Of a DNA stretch of 64,000 nucleotides, positions 43,726-52,573 are shown in pieces (the first letter of the stretch is position 1; every line of letters starts with the position of its first letter). The translations under genes were made by a program, and so were the position numbers. The DNA lies in NCBI GenBank assembly GCA_022565395.1, contig JAIUMV010000005.1, positions 1 through 64,000 on the forward strand, read 5' to 3'. Origin of the DNA: Marinobacter sp. (lineage in GTDB: Bacteria > Pseudomonadota > Gammaproteobacteria > Pseudomonadales > Oleiphilaceae). The notes below the pieces were generated by a model, which was given only the letters and a program-made list of their open reading frames with translations, was not told the origin of the DNA and did no database searches.

Positions 43726-45981
43726 TCAGTGATTTTCGAGGGTGAAATAGAGATGCGCGCTTTGCTTGCTAAAGCTGCGCTGTTCACCGCTATCAAAGGT
43801 CACGTCAAAGGCGTTGTCCCGTTCACCGGTGACGGAGCCCCGGCCAAACAGGCTGTGCCTGATTCGCGCTGCCTGCCAGGGGGCGGGGGTGCCTTCACCC
43901 ACCGGATTGGCCTCCGGCCCCAGCAGGGTGATACCGGCACGGGCGGCATAGCGCTTAGCGATGGGGGTAAGGGGCAGCTCCAGGGTACAGGAATTTTGCG
44001 GGTCAGGTGCGCATAGGGCCGCGCCCAGCCGATCGGCCAGGGGTGCGTGCAGTTCGGCGACAAAGCGGCTGGGGTCGTTCTCGCCTGCCATAGCCAGGCT
44101 GCTTGGGTTTGGGCGGGTGATCAGGTGCAGGGCCTGGCGGCTGCGAGTGATGCCTACGTACAACAGCCGCCGCTCGGCTTCGATGTGGCTGCGCAGATCC
44201 TCCACCGGGCGCCCGGTATAGGGCAGGTGCTTCTCCTGCAGGCCAGGCAGAATCACCACTGGCCACTCCAAGCCTTTGGTACGGTGCAGGGTGGCCAGGC
44301 GCACGCCGGTCTGCCCTGACTGGGCGGCCTGGGCCTGCAGCGCTTGCAGGTGCGCCAGCGCCGCTGTGCTATCCAGGCCGGCGGTTTGCAGGTACTGCTG
44401 GAACCCGCGCAGGGTGGCAATACGCTCGTCCGCCGCTTCATGGGTCAGGGCCAGGCTGCGCAGGCCCTCGTTCAGCTCGGTGCCTTCACTGTATTGCTTC
44501 AACAGTGAGGCCGCATTGCCCTGAAAGCCTGCCAGCGTATTCAGAGTAGTGCCCAGCCGCTTCAGTTTGCGGCCGGCAACGGCGGGCAGGGCATCAAAAT
44601 CCAGCGCCAGCAGGCGCTGCCCCCAGTGTTCCTGAAATTGACTCAGCAGCCGTGCCAGGGCATTCAGCTCCTGCTCCTTGAGACCCACATGGGGAAACCG
44701 CAACAACTGGCGGGCGGTTTCAAAGCGGGCTTCCGGGGTCATGGCCGGCAGTTGGCCACTGCACACCTGCAGCAGCGCGATCAGTGCGGCGGCTTCCGAG
44801 GTGAACAGCGCACCTTTACCGACATCGATCACATAGGGCAGCTGCCGGGCCAGCAGGGCCAGTTCTATGGCGACACTCTGGCTCCAGAGCCGCAACAGCA
44901 AGGCAATGTCTGACAGGGGTGTGCCCTGGGCCTGATAGTGCGCCAGCAGTGCCAGCACCTGATCCACCTCCTGCTCGGTTTCGTGCAGGGTGATGCGGGT
45001 ATCCGGGGTGCTGGGATGGGCATGGCAGAGCACATCCTTGCGCCCGGTATTGTGGCTGATCAGGTGGTTGGCCAGCAGCGCTACCCGATGGCCGTAGCGA
45101 AAACTGTAGGTCAGCGTCAGCTCCCGCGGACTTTCGAACTCGTCACTGAAGCGGTTAAGGATAAACTCCGGCCGCGCGCCGCGGAATTCATAGATGGTCT
45201 GGTCCGGGTCACCCACCACCGTAACCCGCGCCCGCTCACCGGCGACATAACGCAACAACAGATGCTGGATCTCGTTGGTGTCCTGGTATTCATCCACCAG
45301 AATCAGATCCATCTTGTTGCTTACCAGGCGTTGCAGGCGGCTGCTTTGATGGATAGCACTGACCGGCTCATACAGCATGTCGGCGTAACTGATACGGCGC
45401 TGGGTTTTGCGCCACTGCTCAAAGCTGTGGAACAGATCCACCAGATACTGGTATTTGTCGCTGAAGCCCAGCTGTTCGAACACCACCTCAACCGGGGACA
45501 GGGTGGTCTTGACCCGGTCAATAAAGCCGGCAGCAGTCTCTACCAGCTCCTTTTTATTGCGCTTGAGTTCATCTTGCAGGTGCTCTGGGGCCAATTGCCG
45601 GGTAAGCTGCCAGACCTGGAAGTTGATCTCCTGGTCCGTCAATATCTGATCGGATACCGGCGGCAGGGCGCCTTCCTGCACAAAACGCCGATACAGGCGA
45701 TAGCCCATGGCATGGTAGGTGCGTATATCCGGCAGCCTGAGTCCGGTGCCCTGAGTGATATGCCGCAGCTTGGCCTGAAAGTCCTGGCGGGCACTGCGAT
45801 TGAACATGAGCACCAGTAGCCGCGCCGGATCCTGGCCCTGCTCCAGCAGATAGCGAATCCGCCAGGCCAGGGTGGTGGTTTTGCCGCTCCCCGCCACGGC
45901 GGTAATCACCGCATGGTCCACGTCTGCGGTGATGATGGCGCGTTGCTCGTCGGTCAGGTAGGGGGGCAGCGGGGTTGGCAT
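43726..45981 (-). CDS. UvrD/Rep-family ATP-dependent DNA helicase
   Basis: A 751-residue superfamily 1 helicase. Motif I is VAGSGKTTT near residue 30, motif II is DEYQDTN near 230, and VVGDPDQTIYEFRGA is motif III. Late motifs are TLHRTKGLEWPVVILPG and YVGITRSRQALH. It should translocate 3' to 5' on single-stranded DNA. It differs from the canonical UvrD, which begins at 63538, and has a shorter, distinct C-terminus (FGRGSVTGERDNAFDVTFDS), a UvrD-C-terminal-like Tudor region. The frame is open well beyond the ATG at 45981, but that ATG gives the normal DEQRAII start. It is divergent from the DUF2237 gene, with 45 bp between. Confidence 0.92.
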   Translation of the reverse strand: MPTPLPPYLTDEQRAIITADVDHAVITAVAGSGKTTTLAWRIRYLLEQGQDPARLLVLMFNRSARQDFQAKLRHITQGTGLRLPDIRTYHAMGYRLYRRFVQEGALPPVSDQILTDQEINFQVWQLTRQLAPEHLQDELKRNKKELVETAAGFIDRVKTTLSPVEVVFEQLGFSDKYQYLVDLFHSFEQWRKTQRRISYADMLYEPVSAIHQSSRLQRLVSNKMDLILVDEYQDTNEIQHLLLRYVAGERARVTVVGDPDQTIYEFRGARPEFILNRFSDEFESPRELTLTYSFRYGHRVALLANHLISHNTGRKDVLCHAHPSTPDTRITLHETEQEVDQVLALLAHYQAQGTPLSDIALLLRLWSQSVAIELALLARQLPYVIDVGKGALFTSEAAALIALLQVCSGQLPAMTPEARFETARQLLRFPHVGLKEQELNALARLLSQFQEHWGQRLLALDFDALPAVAGRKLKRLGTTLNTLAGFQGNAASLLKQYSEGTELNEGLRSLALTHEAADERIATLRGFQQYLQTAGLDSTAALAHLQALQAQAAQSGQTGVRLATLHRTKGLEWPVVILPGLQEKHLPYTGRPVEDLRSHIEAERRLLYVGITRSRQALHLITRPNPSSLAMAGENDPSRFVAELHAPLADRLGAALCAPDPQNSCTLELPLTPIAKRYAARAGITLLGPEANPVGEGTPAPWQAARIRHSLFGRGSVTGERDNAFDVTFDSGEQRSFSKQSAHLYFTLENH

Positions 45982-46026
45982 GGCGCTATTGTAAACTAAC
46001 GGCCCAGAGTTGGGCGAAACAGGGTG

Positions 46027-46419
46027 ATGAAAACCATGGTTCTGGAAATGGATGACTCCATCAACGTCTTGGGTGAGCAGTTGGAGAGCTGCAGTAGCGA
46101 TCCACAAACCGGCTTTTACCGGGATGGCTGCTGCAATGTCGGGCCGGATGATCACGGTGTGCACGCGGTCTGTGTGGTGGTCACCGACGAGTTCCTGGCC
46201 TTCTCCCAGGCACAGGGCAATGACCTCAGCACGCCGGTACCGGCCTACGGTTTTCCGGGACTGAAAGCGGGTGATGGCTGGTGCCTGTGCGCCCCCCGCT
46301 GGCAGGAAGCCTTTGAAGCCGGCTGCGCACCCCGGGTGCGATTGCGGGCTACCCACCGGGCGGCGCTGGAATTCTGTGATATGGCGGCGCTGAAACGCCA
46401 CGCGGTTGATCTGAGCTAA
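46027..46419 (+). CDS. DUF2237 family protein
   Basis: A 130-residue Cys-rich soluble protein of the DUF2237 family. The sequence reads strongly as that family: INVLGEQLESCS, TGFYRDGCCNVGPDDHG, TDEFLAFSQAQGNDLSTP, FPGLKAGDGWCLCAPRWQEA and ATHRAALEF. The conserved Cys residues suggest metal or redox chemistry, but the function is unknown. The start may be GTG 46024, ATG 46027 or ATG 46036. It lies 19 bases before tmcA and could be co-transcribed with it. Confidence 0.9.
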   Translation: MKTMVLEMDDSINVLGEQLESCSSDPQTGFYRDGCCNVGPDDHGVHAVCVVVTDEFLAFSQAQGNDLSTPVPAYGFPGLKAGDGWCLCAPRWQEAFEAGCAPRVRLRATHRAALEFCDMAALKRHAVDLS

Positions 46420-46438
46420 ACCTGCCGTGTCAGCAGCC

Positions 46439-48502
46439 ATGACGGACTGGGGTAAGCTCCAGCAACATCTGCTGCGGGCCGGTGAGCGCCGCCTGGTGTT
46501 GCTATTGGGTGAACGCCCGCAGGCCCTGCGCTGGCTGGCGGACACCTTGCCCGGTCTGACCGTCCGGCATGGGCTCTGGCAGGGCCCTGCTGCGGATTGC
46601 CCGCTGCCGTCACTGACACCCATCGCCAGCGATGCCGGGCGTCAGTGGCTGGGGCGTGAACTGGATCTGCTGGTGTGGGACGGCTGGCAGGGTAATCCGC
46701 CCGACAGTCTGGCGGCCCTCGCCGGCACCTTATGCGCGGGCGGGTTGTGGTTCTGGATGATGCCGCCGCTGGAACAGTGGGGTCGCTTTGATGATCCCGA
46801 CTACCGCCGTACCGGCCTGGCAGACAGCCCGCAGCATCCGTTTGCTGCCCGCTGCGCCCAGATCCTGGCGCAGCACCCGGGTGTGCTGCGGGTTGAGCTG
46901 GGGGCAGGTTCGCAAGCCCCGTTTGCCACGCCGCCCCAGCCCGATACCCCCTTTTGCATACAGACCACCGATGAACAACAGCAAGCCGTGGCCCGTATTA
47001 TCAAGGTCGGCCGGGGGCGCCGTCGACGCCCGCTGGTACTGACGGCGGATCGCGGCCGTGGCAAGTCCGCAGCCCTGGGCATGGCCGCTGCGCAATTGCG
47101 GGCCGAGGGCGTTGGCCCCATTCTGGTGACGGCGCCCCAGCAGCAGGCGGTGGCGACGCTACTGGCCCATGCCGGGCATCCGCCTGGGCTGGAATTTGTG
47201 GCTGTCGATGCCCTGTTGCGGGAGCGCCCGGCCGCCAGTCTGGTGCTGGTGGATGAGGCCGCGGCCATTCCCGCCCCGCAGCTTAAAGCCATACTCAGCC
47301 ACTGGCCGCGGGTGGTGTTCGCCAGCACCATTCATGGTTATGAGGGTGCGGGTCGGGGTTTTGCCCTGCGTTTTCGTCAGGTGCTGGACGCGTTGACCCC
47401 ACAATGGCAGCGCCTGCATCTGAACCAACCTATCCGCTGGGTGCAGGGCGATCCACTGGAGGCACTGATCAACCGACTCTTCCTGCTGGATGCCGACCAT
47501 GCGCCGGAGGCTGCAGACGCCCCGCTGCGTATCGCGCCCTGGCGGCCTGCTGACGCATCGGAGCCTGAACTGGCCCAGGTGTTTGGATTGTTGGTCAATG
47601 CCCACTATCGCACCAGCCCCGCCGATTTAAGGCAGTGGCTGGATGATGCTGCCAGCCGTACCTGGCTGGCCTGGGCGGGGGATCAGCCCGTCGGTGTATT
47701 GTGGCTGGTACGGGAAGGTGGCCTGGAGCCGGAGCTGGCGGCACCGGTGATGCGGGGTGAGCGGCGTATACGGGGGCATCTGCTGCCGCAGTCCCTGGCC
47801 AATCACAGCGGCTTCAGCGAGGCGGTTGGTCTGCGGGGCGCCAGGGTAGTGCGTATTGCGGTGCATGAATCAGCCCGTCAGCAGGGTATTGGCAAGGCGC
47901 TGGTGCGGGCGGCCCGGGACTACGGGCAACAACAGGCGCTGGACTGGCTGGGCACCAGCTTTGGGGGTGAGCCGGGACTGCTGGCCTTCTGGCACCAGTG
48001 CGGCCTGCTGCCGGTGCGCCTGGGGCTGCATCAGGAAGCCAGCAGCGGCGAGTATACCCTGCAGATGCTGCAACCACTGTCTGCGCCCGGTGAACAACTG
48101 GTCACCGCCATTCGCCAGCGTTTTGCCTGGCACTGGCCGGTGCTGCTGGGTCAGGTATGGCAGACCCTGAACCCTGAGCTGGTGGCCGGGGTCACCGCCC
48201 GGTTGCCGGCACCTGCGGAACTTGACCAGCACGACTGGCGGGAGCTGCAGGCGTTCAGTGACGGCTACCGGGGGTTTGAGCTCAGCCTGTTGCCGCTGCA
48301 GCGTCTGTCGGCACAACCCGGCGTGATGGCGCGGTTGGCAACCCAGCCGGATCTGGCCCTGTGGTGCCGGGCGGTGTTACAGCGCCATGACTGGCCTGCA
48401 TTGCAGCAGGCCGGGCTTTGTGTCGGTCGCAAGGACGGAGAAGGGCGGTTGCGCCAGCTGGCGACGTTGGCCATGGCCGCCGCCGGAACGCGGCAACTGT
48501 GA
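46439..48502 (+). CDS. tmcA: tRNA(Met) cytidine acetyltransferase (TmcA)
   Basis: A 687-residue RNA-modifying enzyme (E. coli: 671) that makes N4-acetylcytidine at the wobble position of elongator tRNA-Met using acetyl-CoA and ATP. The N-terminal DUF1726-type domain is followed by an RNA helicase-like ATPase (Walker A ADRGRGKSAALG near residue 202; LVLVDEAAAIP near 272; FASTIHGYEGAGRGF near 297). A GNAT acetyltransferase domain follows (RIAVHESARQQGIGKALVRA near 480), then a C-terminal tRNA-binding part. The ATG at 46439 is favoured; a GTG at 46427 is possible. No clear ribosome site precedes either. Confidence 0.93.
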   Translation: MTDWGKLQQHLLRAGERRLVLLLGERPQALRWLADTLPGLTVRHGLWQGPAADCPLPSLTPIASDAGRQWLGRELDLLVWDGWQGNPPDSLAALAGTLCAGGLWFWMMPPLEQWGRFDDPDYRRTGLADSPQHPFAARCAQILAQHPGVLRVELGAGSQAPFATPPQPDTPFCIQTTDEQQQAVARIIKVGRGRRRRPLVLTADRGRGKSAALGMAAAQLRAEGVGPILVTAPQQQAVATLLAHAGHPPGLEFVAVDALLRERPAASLVLVDEAAAIPAPQLKAILSHWPRVVFASTIHGYEGAGRGFALRFRQVLDALTPQWQRLHLNQPIRWVQGDPLEALINRLFLLDADHAPEAADAPLRIAPWRPADASEPELAQVFGLLVNAHYRTSPADLRQWLDDAASRTWLAWAGDQPVGVLWLVREGGLEPELAAPVMRGERRIRGHLLPQSLANHSGFSEAVGLRGARVVRIAVHESARQQGIGKALVRAARDYGQQQALDWLGTSFGGEPGLLAFWHQCGLLPVRLGLHQEASSGEYTLQMLQPLSAPGEQLVTAIRQRFAWHWPVLLGQVWQTLNPELVAGVTARLPAPAELDQHDWRELQAFSDGYRGFELSLLPLQRLSAQPGVMARLATQPDLALWCRAVLQRHDWPALQQAGLCVGRKDGEGRLRQLATLAMAAAGTRQL

Positions 48503-48590
48503 CCGGTTCGATTTATTTGCGCTGATGTCAGGCGCAGAATAGGCCAAAAAAGAACAGGCGCTCGACGCCATATCCCCAAGGACGAATACC

Positions 48591-49271
48591 ATGCTCAGTG
48601 CCTGTGCTTCTCAACTGCGCCCTCTCGGTGCGCTCTTCTTAACTCTGTTGCTGGTGGCCTGTAGCAGTGCCGGCAGTAACCTCCAGCGTCAGGACGTGGC
48701 GGCCTCAACGGTGTTGATCGAAGCGGCTGCCCGGGGTGATCTTAAACAGCTCCGGCAACTGGCCAGGCAAGGAGTTTCGCTGAACGCGCGCGCGCCGCAG
48801 GGCACCGCCCTTGGGGTAGCCGCAGAGGCGGGCCAGGAGCAGGTGGTCTGGTTTCTGTTGGGGGAGGGTGCGGACGTGGAGTTGGCGAATGCGGATGGCC
48901 GCACACCCCTCATGGCTGCAGCGGCTGCGGGCCACCGGCGGGTAGTGCAGATGCTGTTGGCTGCCGGCGCTCAGGTCAATGCCCGTAATAGCGCCGAGGA
49001 AACGGCGGTGACGCTGGCAGCCCGCCGGGGCTCCCTGTCTACCCTCAAGGTGCTGATTACCGGCGGTGGCGACGTAAACGTTGTCCAGCACGGCGAATCA
49101 CTGCTGATGCATGTGGTGCGCGGTGGTGACCTATTGACCGCAGAAAGCCTGGTGTCGGCGGGTGCGGATCCCGGCTTCCAAACGACCGATGGCCTGACTG
49201 CTATCGATATTGCCCGTGCCATGCGTAACCGCGAGCTGGAGATATTGCTGAGCCGCCACCAGGCGCCTTAG
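48591..49271 (+). CDS. ankyrin-repeat lipoprotein
   Basis: A 226-residue exported protein. A signal peptide ends in a lipobox (LLLVACS, Cys near residue 24). The mature part has four or five ankyrin repeats (TVLIEAAARGDLKQLRQLAR, GTALGVAAEAGQEQVVWFLL, GRTPLMAAAAAGHRRVVQML, ETAVTLAARRGSLSTLKVLI and a last LLMHVVRGGDLLTAESLVSA). It is probably a membrane-anchored protein-protein interaction module in the periplasm. Similar ankyrin lipoproteins occur widely, with unclear roles. It is separated from tmcA by 88 bases and convergent with the crotonase-like gene. Confidence 0.85.
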   Translation: MLSACASQLRPLGALFLTLLLVACSSAGSNLQRQDVAASTVLIEAAARGDLKQLRQLARQGVSLNARAPQGTALGVAAEAGQEQVVWFLLGEGADVELANADGRTPLMAAAAAGHRRVVQMLLAAGAQVNARNSAEETAVTLAARRGSLSTLKVLITGGGDVNVVQHGESLLMHVVRGGDLLTAESLVSAGADPGFQTTDGLTAIDIARAMRNRELEILLSRHQAP

Positions 49272-49277
49272 CGGTTA

Positions 49278-50381
49278 TCAGAGGTCGTCAAAAGGCGAGG
49301 GCCCCTCGCCCCAGGGTGCTTCGAAGTGTTTCTCCACATGCGCCCAGGGTACTTCATGCACGCTGTTATGGGCCCAGGTGGGGCTGTCATGGCGGTCAAT
49401 GAGGCGTGTGCGAATGCCTTCAGCCAGATCCGGTTGCTCGCAGCAGCGCACCGCCATCCCCAACTCCATGGTAAAGATTTCCTTCAATGACATCTGCCGT
49501 GCCCGGCGCAGCTGCTCGTACACCAGCCAGGCGGTGGTAGGGCAGCCACTGCGCAGGTTGTCCTGAGCGCTCTGCCACCAGTCTCCGGGGGCCGTATGGT
49601 TCAGTAGCTGCTCGACAACCTCCGGCAGGCTGCCGAGGCTGCACAGGGCGGTGATGGTTTGCTCTGTGCTGGCCAGCTGACTGGCGGGCAGGGTGACCGG
49701 GTGGTCCTGTTCAAAGCGGTTCAGCAGGCGAAACAGGCGGTTATCATCAGCGGCAATCTTGCCGGTCCAGCGGGTGTCCTGAAGCCGTCCCAGCAGTTTG
49801 TCCAGGTCACCTTCCGGCACCGCCATATCCGCCAGCCCGATGCGCAGGGCGTCGCTGGCGTTCAGCCTGGCGCCGGTCAGCCCGAGAAACAGCCCCATAC
49901 CCTCCGGCAACCGGTTGAGGAACCAGCCAGCCCCCACGTCAGGAAAAAGACCAATACGGATCTCCGGCATGGCGAGGCTTGCCGACGGCGTGATCAACCG
50001 GTAGCGGCTGCCCGCCATAAGGCCCAGCCCACCCCCCATGATGATGCCGTGGCCCCAGCAGATGACGGGTTTGGGGTAGGTGTGCAGGCTGTAATCCAGC
50101 CGGTACTCACGGCTGAAATAGCGCAGGCCGGCATGGCGGGCATTACCCCGCTGTATGGCCTGGTGCAGCTGACGGATATTGCCACCGGCACAAAAGCCGC
50201 GCTCACCGGCGCCGTGCAGCAGCACCAGGCAGATGCGGTCATCCGCTGCCCAGGTATCCAGTTGGGTTTGCAGGCTGCCCATCATCTCTTCACTCAGGGC
50301 ATTGATGCTGGCGGGTGCATTCAGGGTAAGTACGCCAAGGACGCCTTCAGTGCAGGGCAGCTCCTGTACGCTGATTGACAT
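49278..50381 (-). CDS. enoyl-CoA hydratase/isomerase family protein, 3-hydroxyisobutyryl-CoA hydrolase-like
   Basis: A 367-residue crotonase-fold enzyme. The CoA-binding oxyanion loop is GFCAGGNIRQLH near residue 66, and MGGGLGLMAGSRYRL follows. The segment MPEIRIGLFPDVGAGWFLNR matches 3-hydroxyisobutyryl-CoA hydrolases of valine catabolism, with the expected length of about 350-370 residues rather than about 260 for simple hydratases. It probably hydrolyses a beta-hydroxyacyl-CoA thioester. No other valine-degradation genes are adjacent, so the exact substrate is inferred. Confidence 0.87.
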   Translation of the reverse strand: MSISVQELPCTEGVLGVLTLNAPASINALSEEMMGSLQTQLDTWAADDRICLVLLHGAGERGFCAGGNIRQLHQAIQRGNARHAGLRYFSREYRLDYSLHTYPKPVICWGHGIIMGGGLGLMAGSRYRLITPSASLAMPEIRIGLFPDVGAGWFLNRLPEGMGLFLGLTGARLNASDALRIGLADMAVPEGDLDKLLGRLQDTRWTGKIAADDNRLFRLLNRFEQDHPVTLPASQLASTEQTITALCSLGSLPEVVEQLLNHTAPGDWWQSAQDNLRSGCPTTAWLVYEQLRRARQMSLKEIFTMELGMAVRCCEQPDLAEGIRTRLIDRHDSPTWAHNSVHEVPWAHVEKHFEAPWGEGPSPFDDL

Positions 50382-50544
50382 AGCGGTTTCCTATTACCAT
50401 GCGGTGTGGTTCACAGCCTACACCATGCCTTTGGGGGTACCCCCAGGAAAATTCGACAATTGGCTGAGGTTATCACATCATTTCCCGCAGAGGCTCCCCA
50501 GAAATCACGCGCCATCATGGCGTGAACCGATATGAGTGAGTGAT

Positions 50545-50880
50545 ATGCAAAAGTATTTTGGCAGACTGTTTGCCCTGACATTGGTTTCAGCGGTAGCAGC
50601 GGCGCCGGCGCAGGCCGGTGATGCGGCGGCCGGTGAACAGCGCGCCAGGGTCTGTGCATCCTGTCATGGCCCGGAAGGGATATCCCGTGTGCCGGCCTAC
50701 CCCAGCCTGGCCGGGCTTGATAAGGGCTACCTGGTGGCGGCCATGAATGCCTACCGCAACAACGAGCGCCGCGGCGGCATGGCCAACATCATGCGGGCAC
50801 AGATGTCAGGCCTGACGGAGCAGGACATCGCCAATCTGGCGGCCTACTACGCCAGCCTGCCATCCCCTGGCGCGCCCTAG
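50545..50880 (+). CDS. class I cytochrome c (c553/c5-like)
   Basis: A 111-residue periplasmic mono-heme cytochrome. A signal peptide ends near APAQAG (residue 25). The heme site is CASCH at residues 37-41, and the distal Met lies in the MANIMRAQM segment. The C-terminal helix ends NLAAYYASLP, typical of small cytochromes c. It would shuttle electrons in the periplasm. I chose the ATG at 50545; a GTG at 50536 would add three residues. It is divergent from the crotonase-like gene and convergent with ppnN. Confidence 0.9.
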   Translation: MQKYFGRLFALTLVSAVAAAPAQAGDAAAGEQRARVCASCHGPEGISRVPAYPSLAGLDKGYLVAAMNAYRNNERRGGMANIMRAQMSGLTEQDIANLAAYYASLPSPGAP

Positions 50881-50900
50881 GGTGCCAGGCGGGTGCCTGG

Positions 50901-52283
50901 TCAGCTCTGATTCACAATCCGATAACTGGGAATGTACTGAGAGCTGCCCGGCAGCTTCATCCGGTTCTGCTCAATAAAGGCCTGCAGCATTTGTTCCAGT
51001 GGATTCAACAGGGTCGGATCACCGCAGATCTCAAAGGGCCCTTTGGCCTGCACCTGACGAATACCCTGCTCCTTGACGTTACCCGCCACTATGCCGCTGA
51101 ACGCTTTGCGCAGGTTGGCCGCCACCAGATGAACCGGCTGGTTGCGGTGCAGCTGCAGCGCTCTCATGGACGCGTGGGTGGGCTCGAAGGGTAGCTGGAA
51201 TACCGGGTCAATCTTCAGCATCCAGTTGAAGTAGTAGGCATCCTGCATGGCGCGGCGGTATGTGGTGACCTCATCCATACCGGCTTTCATCACCTGCGCC
51301 ACCCGCACCGGGTCGTCAATAATGATCTGGTACTTGTTGGCCGCTTCGTCGCCGAGGGCGTTACGGATGAACTCGTCGATCATTTCAAAGTATTCCGCGT
51401 TCTCCTTGCGGCCGCTGAATACCAGGGGGAAGGGCACCTCAGCGTTATCCGGATGCAGCAGAATGCCCAGCAGATAGAGGATTTCCTCTGCGGTGCCGAC
51501 CCCGCCCGGAAACACAATCACACCGTGGCCGACCCGCACAAAGGCCTCCAGGCGCTTTTCGATATCCGGCATGATGATCAGTTCATTGACGATGGGGTTG
51601 GGGGCTTCGGCACCGATGATACCCGGCTCGGTAATGCCGATATAACGCCCGCCTTTGACCCGCTGCTTGGCATGGCCAATGGTGGCACCCTTCATGGGGC
51701 CTTTCATGGCGCCGGGGCCGCAACCGGTGCAGATATGCAGCTCGCGCAGGCCCAGCTCATGCCCGACATCCTTGCTGTACTGGTATTCCTCGCGGCTGAT
51801 GGAGTGGCCACCCCAGCACACCACCATGTCCGGCTGCCGGCCGGGGCGCAGCACCCGGGCGTTACGCAGGATATGGAAAATCAGGTTGGTAATATCGTCC
51901 GGGTTGTCCGAGCGGAACCAGGGCGAGCTGGTCAGGGTGGAGTGGGCATGGACGATGTCCCGCAGCACGGAAAACAGGTGCTCCCGGTTGGCGGTCAGCA
52001 TCTCGCCGTCCACAAAGGCGCTGGCGGGGGCGTTGATCAGCTCCAGCTTGAGGCCCCGGGGCTGGGGAATCAGCCGTATATCGAAGTCTTCGTAGGACTC
52101 CATCAGCTCCTTACAGTCGTCCGTCTCCACGCCGGTATTGAGTACCGCCAGCGCGCATTGACGAAATAGCCGGTACAGACCGCCTTCGCCTTTATCCTTG
52201 AGCAGGTTAACTTCGTGGCTGGAAAGCACTTCCAGCGAGCCCTCTGGTGAAACCAGGGCACTGACAACAGGGTCTTTAATCAA
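50901..52283 (-). CDS. ppnN: pyrimidine/purine nucleotide 5'-monophosphate nucleosidase (PpnN)
   Basis: A 460-residue enzyme closely similar in layout to E. coli PpnN/YgdH (454 residues), which cleaves nucleoside monophosphates to base and ribose 5-phosphate and is regulated by ppGpp. Signatures are NLIFHILRNARVL, MVVCWGGHSI, LHICTGCGPGAMKGPMKGA, the lysine-decarboxylase-like PGGVGTAEEILYLLG, and FSGIVAGNVKEQGIR. The best start is TTG at 52283, which gives LIKDPVVSALVSPEGS and has AAGGAG 8 bases upstream. A longer ATG frame begins at 52334 but adds residues with no family match. It is divergent from thiI. Confidence 0.95.
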   Translation of the reverse strand: MIKDPVVSALVSPEGSLEVLSSHEVNLLKDKGEGGLYRLFRQCALAVLNTGVETDDCKELMESYEDFDIRLIPQPRGLKLELINAPASAFVDGEMLTANREHLFSVLRDIVHAHSTLTSSPWFRSDNPDDITNLIFHILRNARVLRPGRQPDMVVCWGGHSISREEYQYSKDVGHELGLRELHICTGCGPGAMKGPMKGATIGHAKQRVKGGRYIGITEPGIIGAEAPNPIVNELIIMPDIEKRLEAFVRVGHGVIVFPGGVGTAEEILYLLGILLHPDNAEVPFPLVFSGRKENAEYFEMIDEFIRNALGDEAANKYQIIIDDPVRVAQVMKAGMDEVTTYRRAMQDAYYFNWMLKIDPVFQLPFEPTHASMRALQLHRNQPVHLVAANLRKAFSGIVAGNVKEQGIRQVQAKGPFEICGDPTLLNPLEQMLQAFIEQNRMKLPGSSQYIPSYRIVNQS

Positions 52284-52502
52284 GTGTTCACTCCTTGAGC
52301 AGAATCGTGCTTCCATCGTACAGGCAGGAAGCATCGTAACGTGTTAATTATGGCTCACTACTCGCCAACAGACGAACTCACTTATCAAACGGGTGCGGGG
52401 GTAAGCGAAGAGGGTTTCCCGTACAGTAGACGAGCACGTGGTGATCATGTGTTGTAGCCACCTGTTGCAGCCATCCCAGGGGATGTCATGGCCTCACGGA
52501 TT

Positions 52503-52530
52503 TTGTGGGCATTGGCAAAGCAGGTAGAAT
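52503..52530 (+). promoter_or_regulatory. candidate sigma-70 promoter of thiI
   Basis: TTGTGG (52503-52508) and TAGAAT (52525-52530) are 16 bp apart, predicting transcription start about 35 bases before the thiI ATG. Sequence-based only. The rest of the 290-bp gap from 52284 to 52573 holds no convincing gene. Confidence 0.4.
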
Positions 52531-52573
52531 GCGCCCCTTTGCCAACCGAAACCCTTGCCGCCAGCGTCCGCTT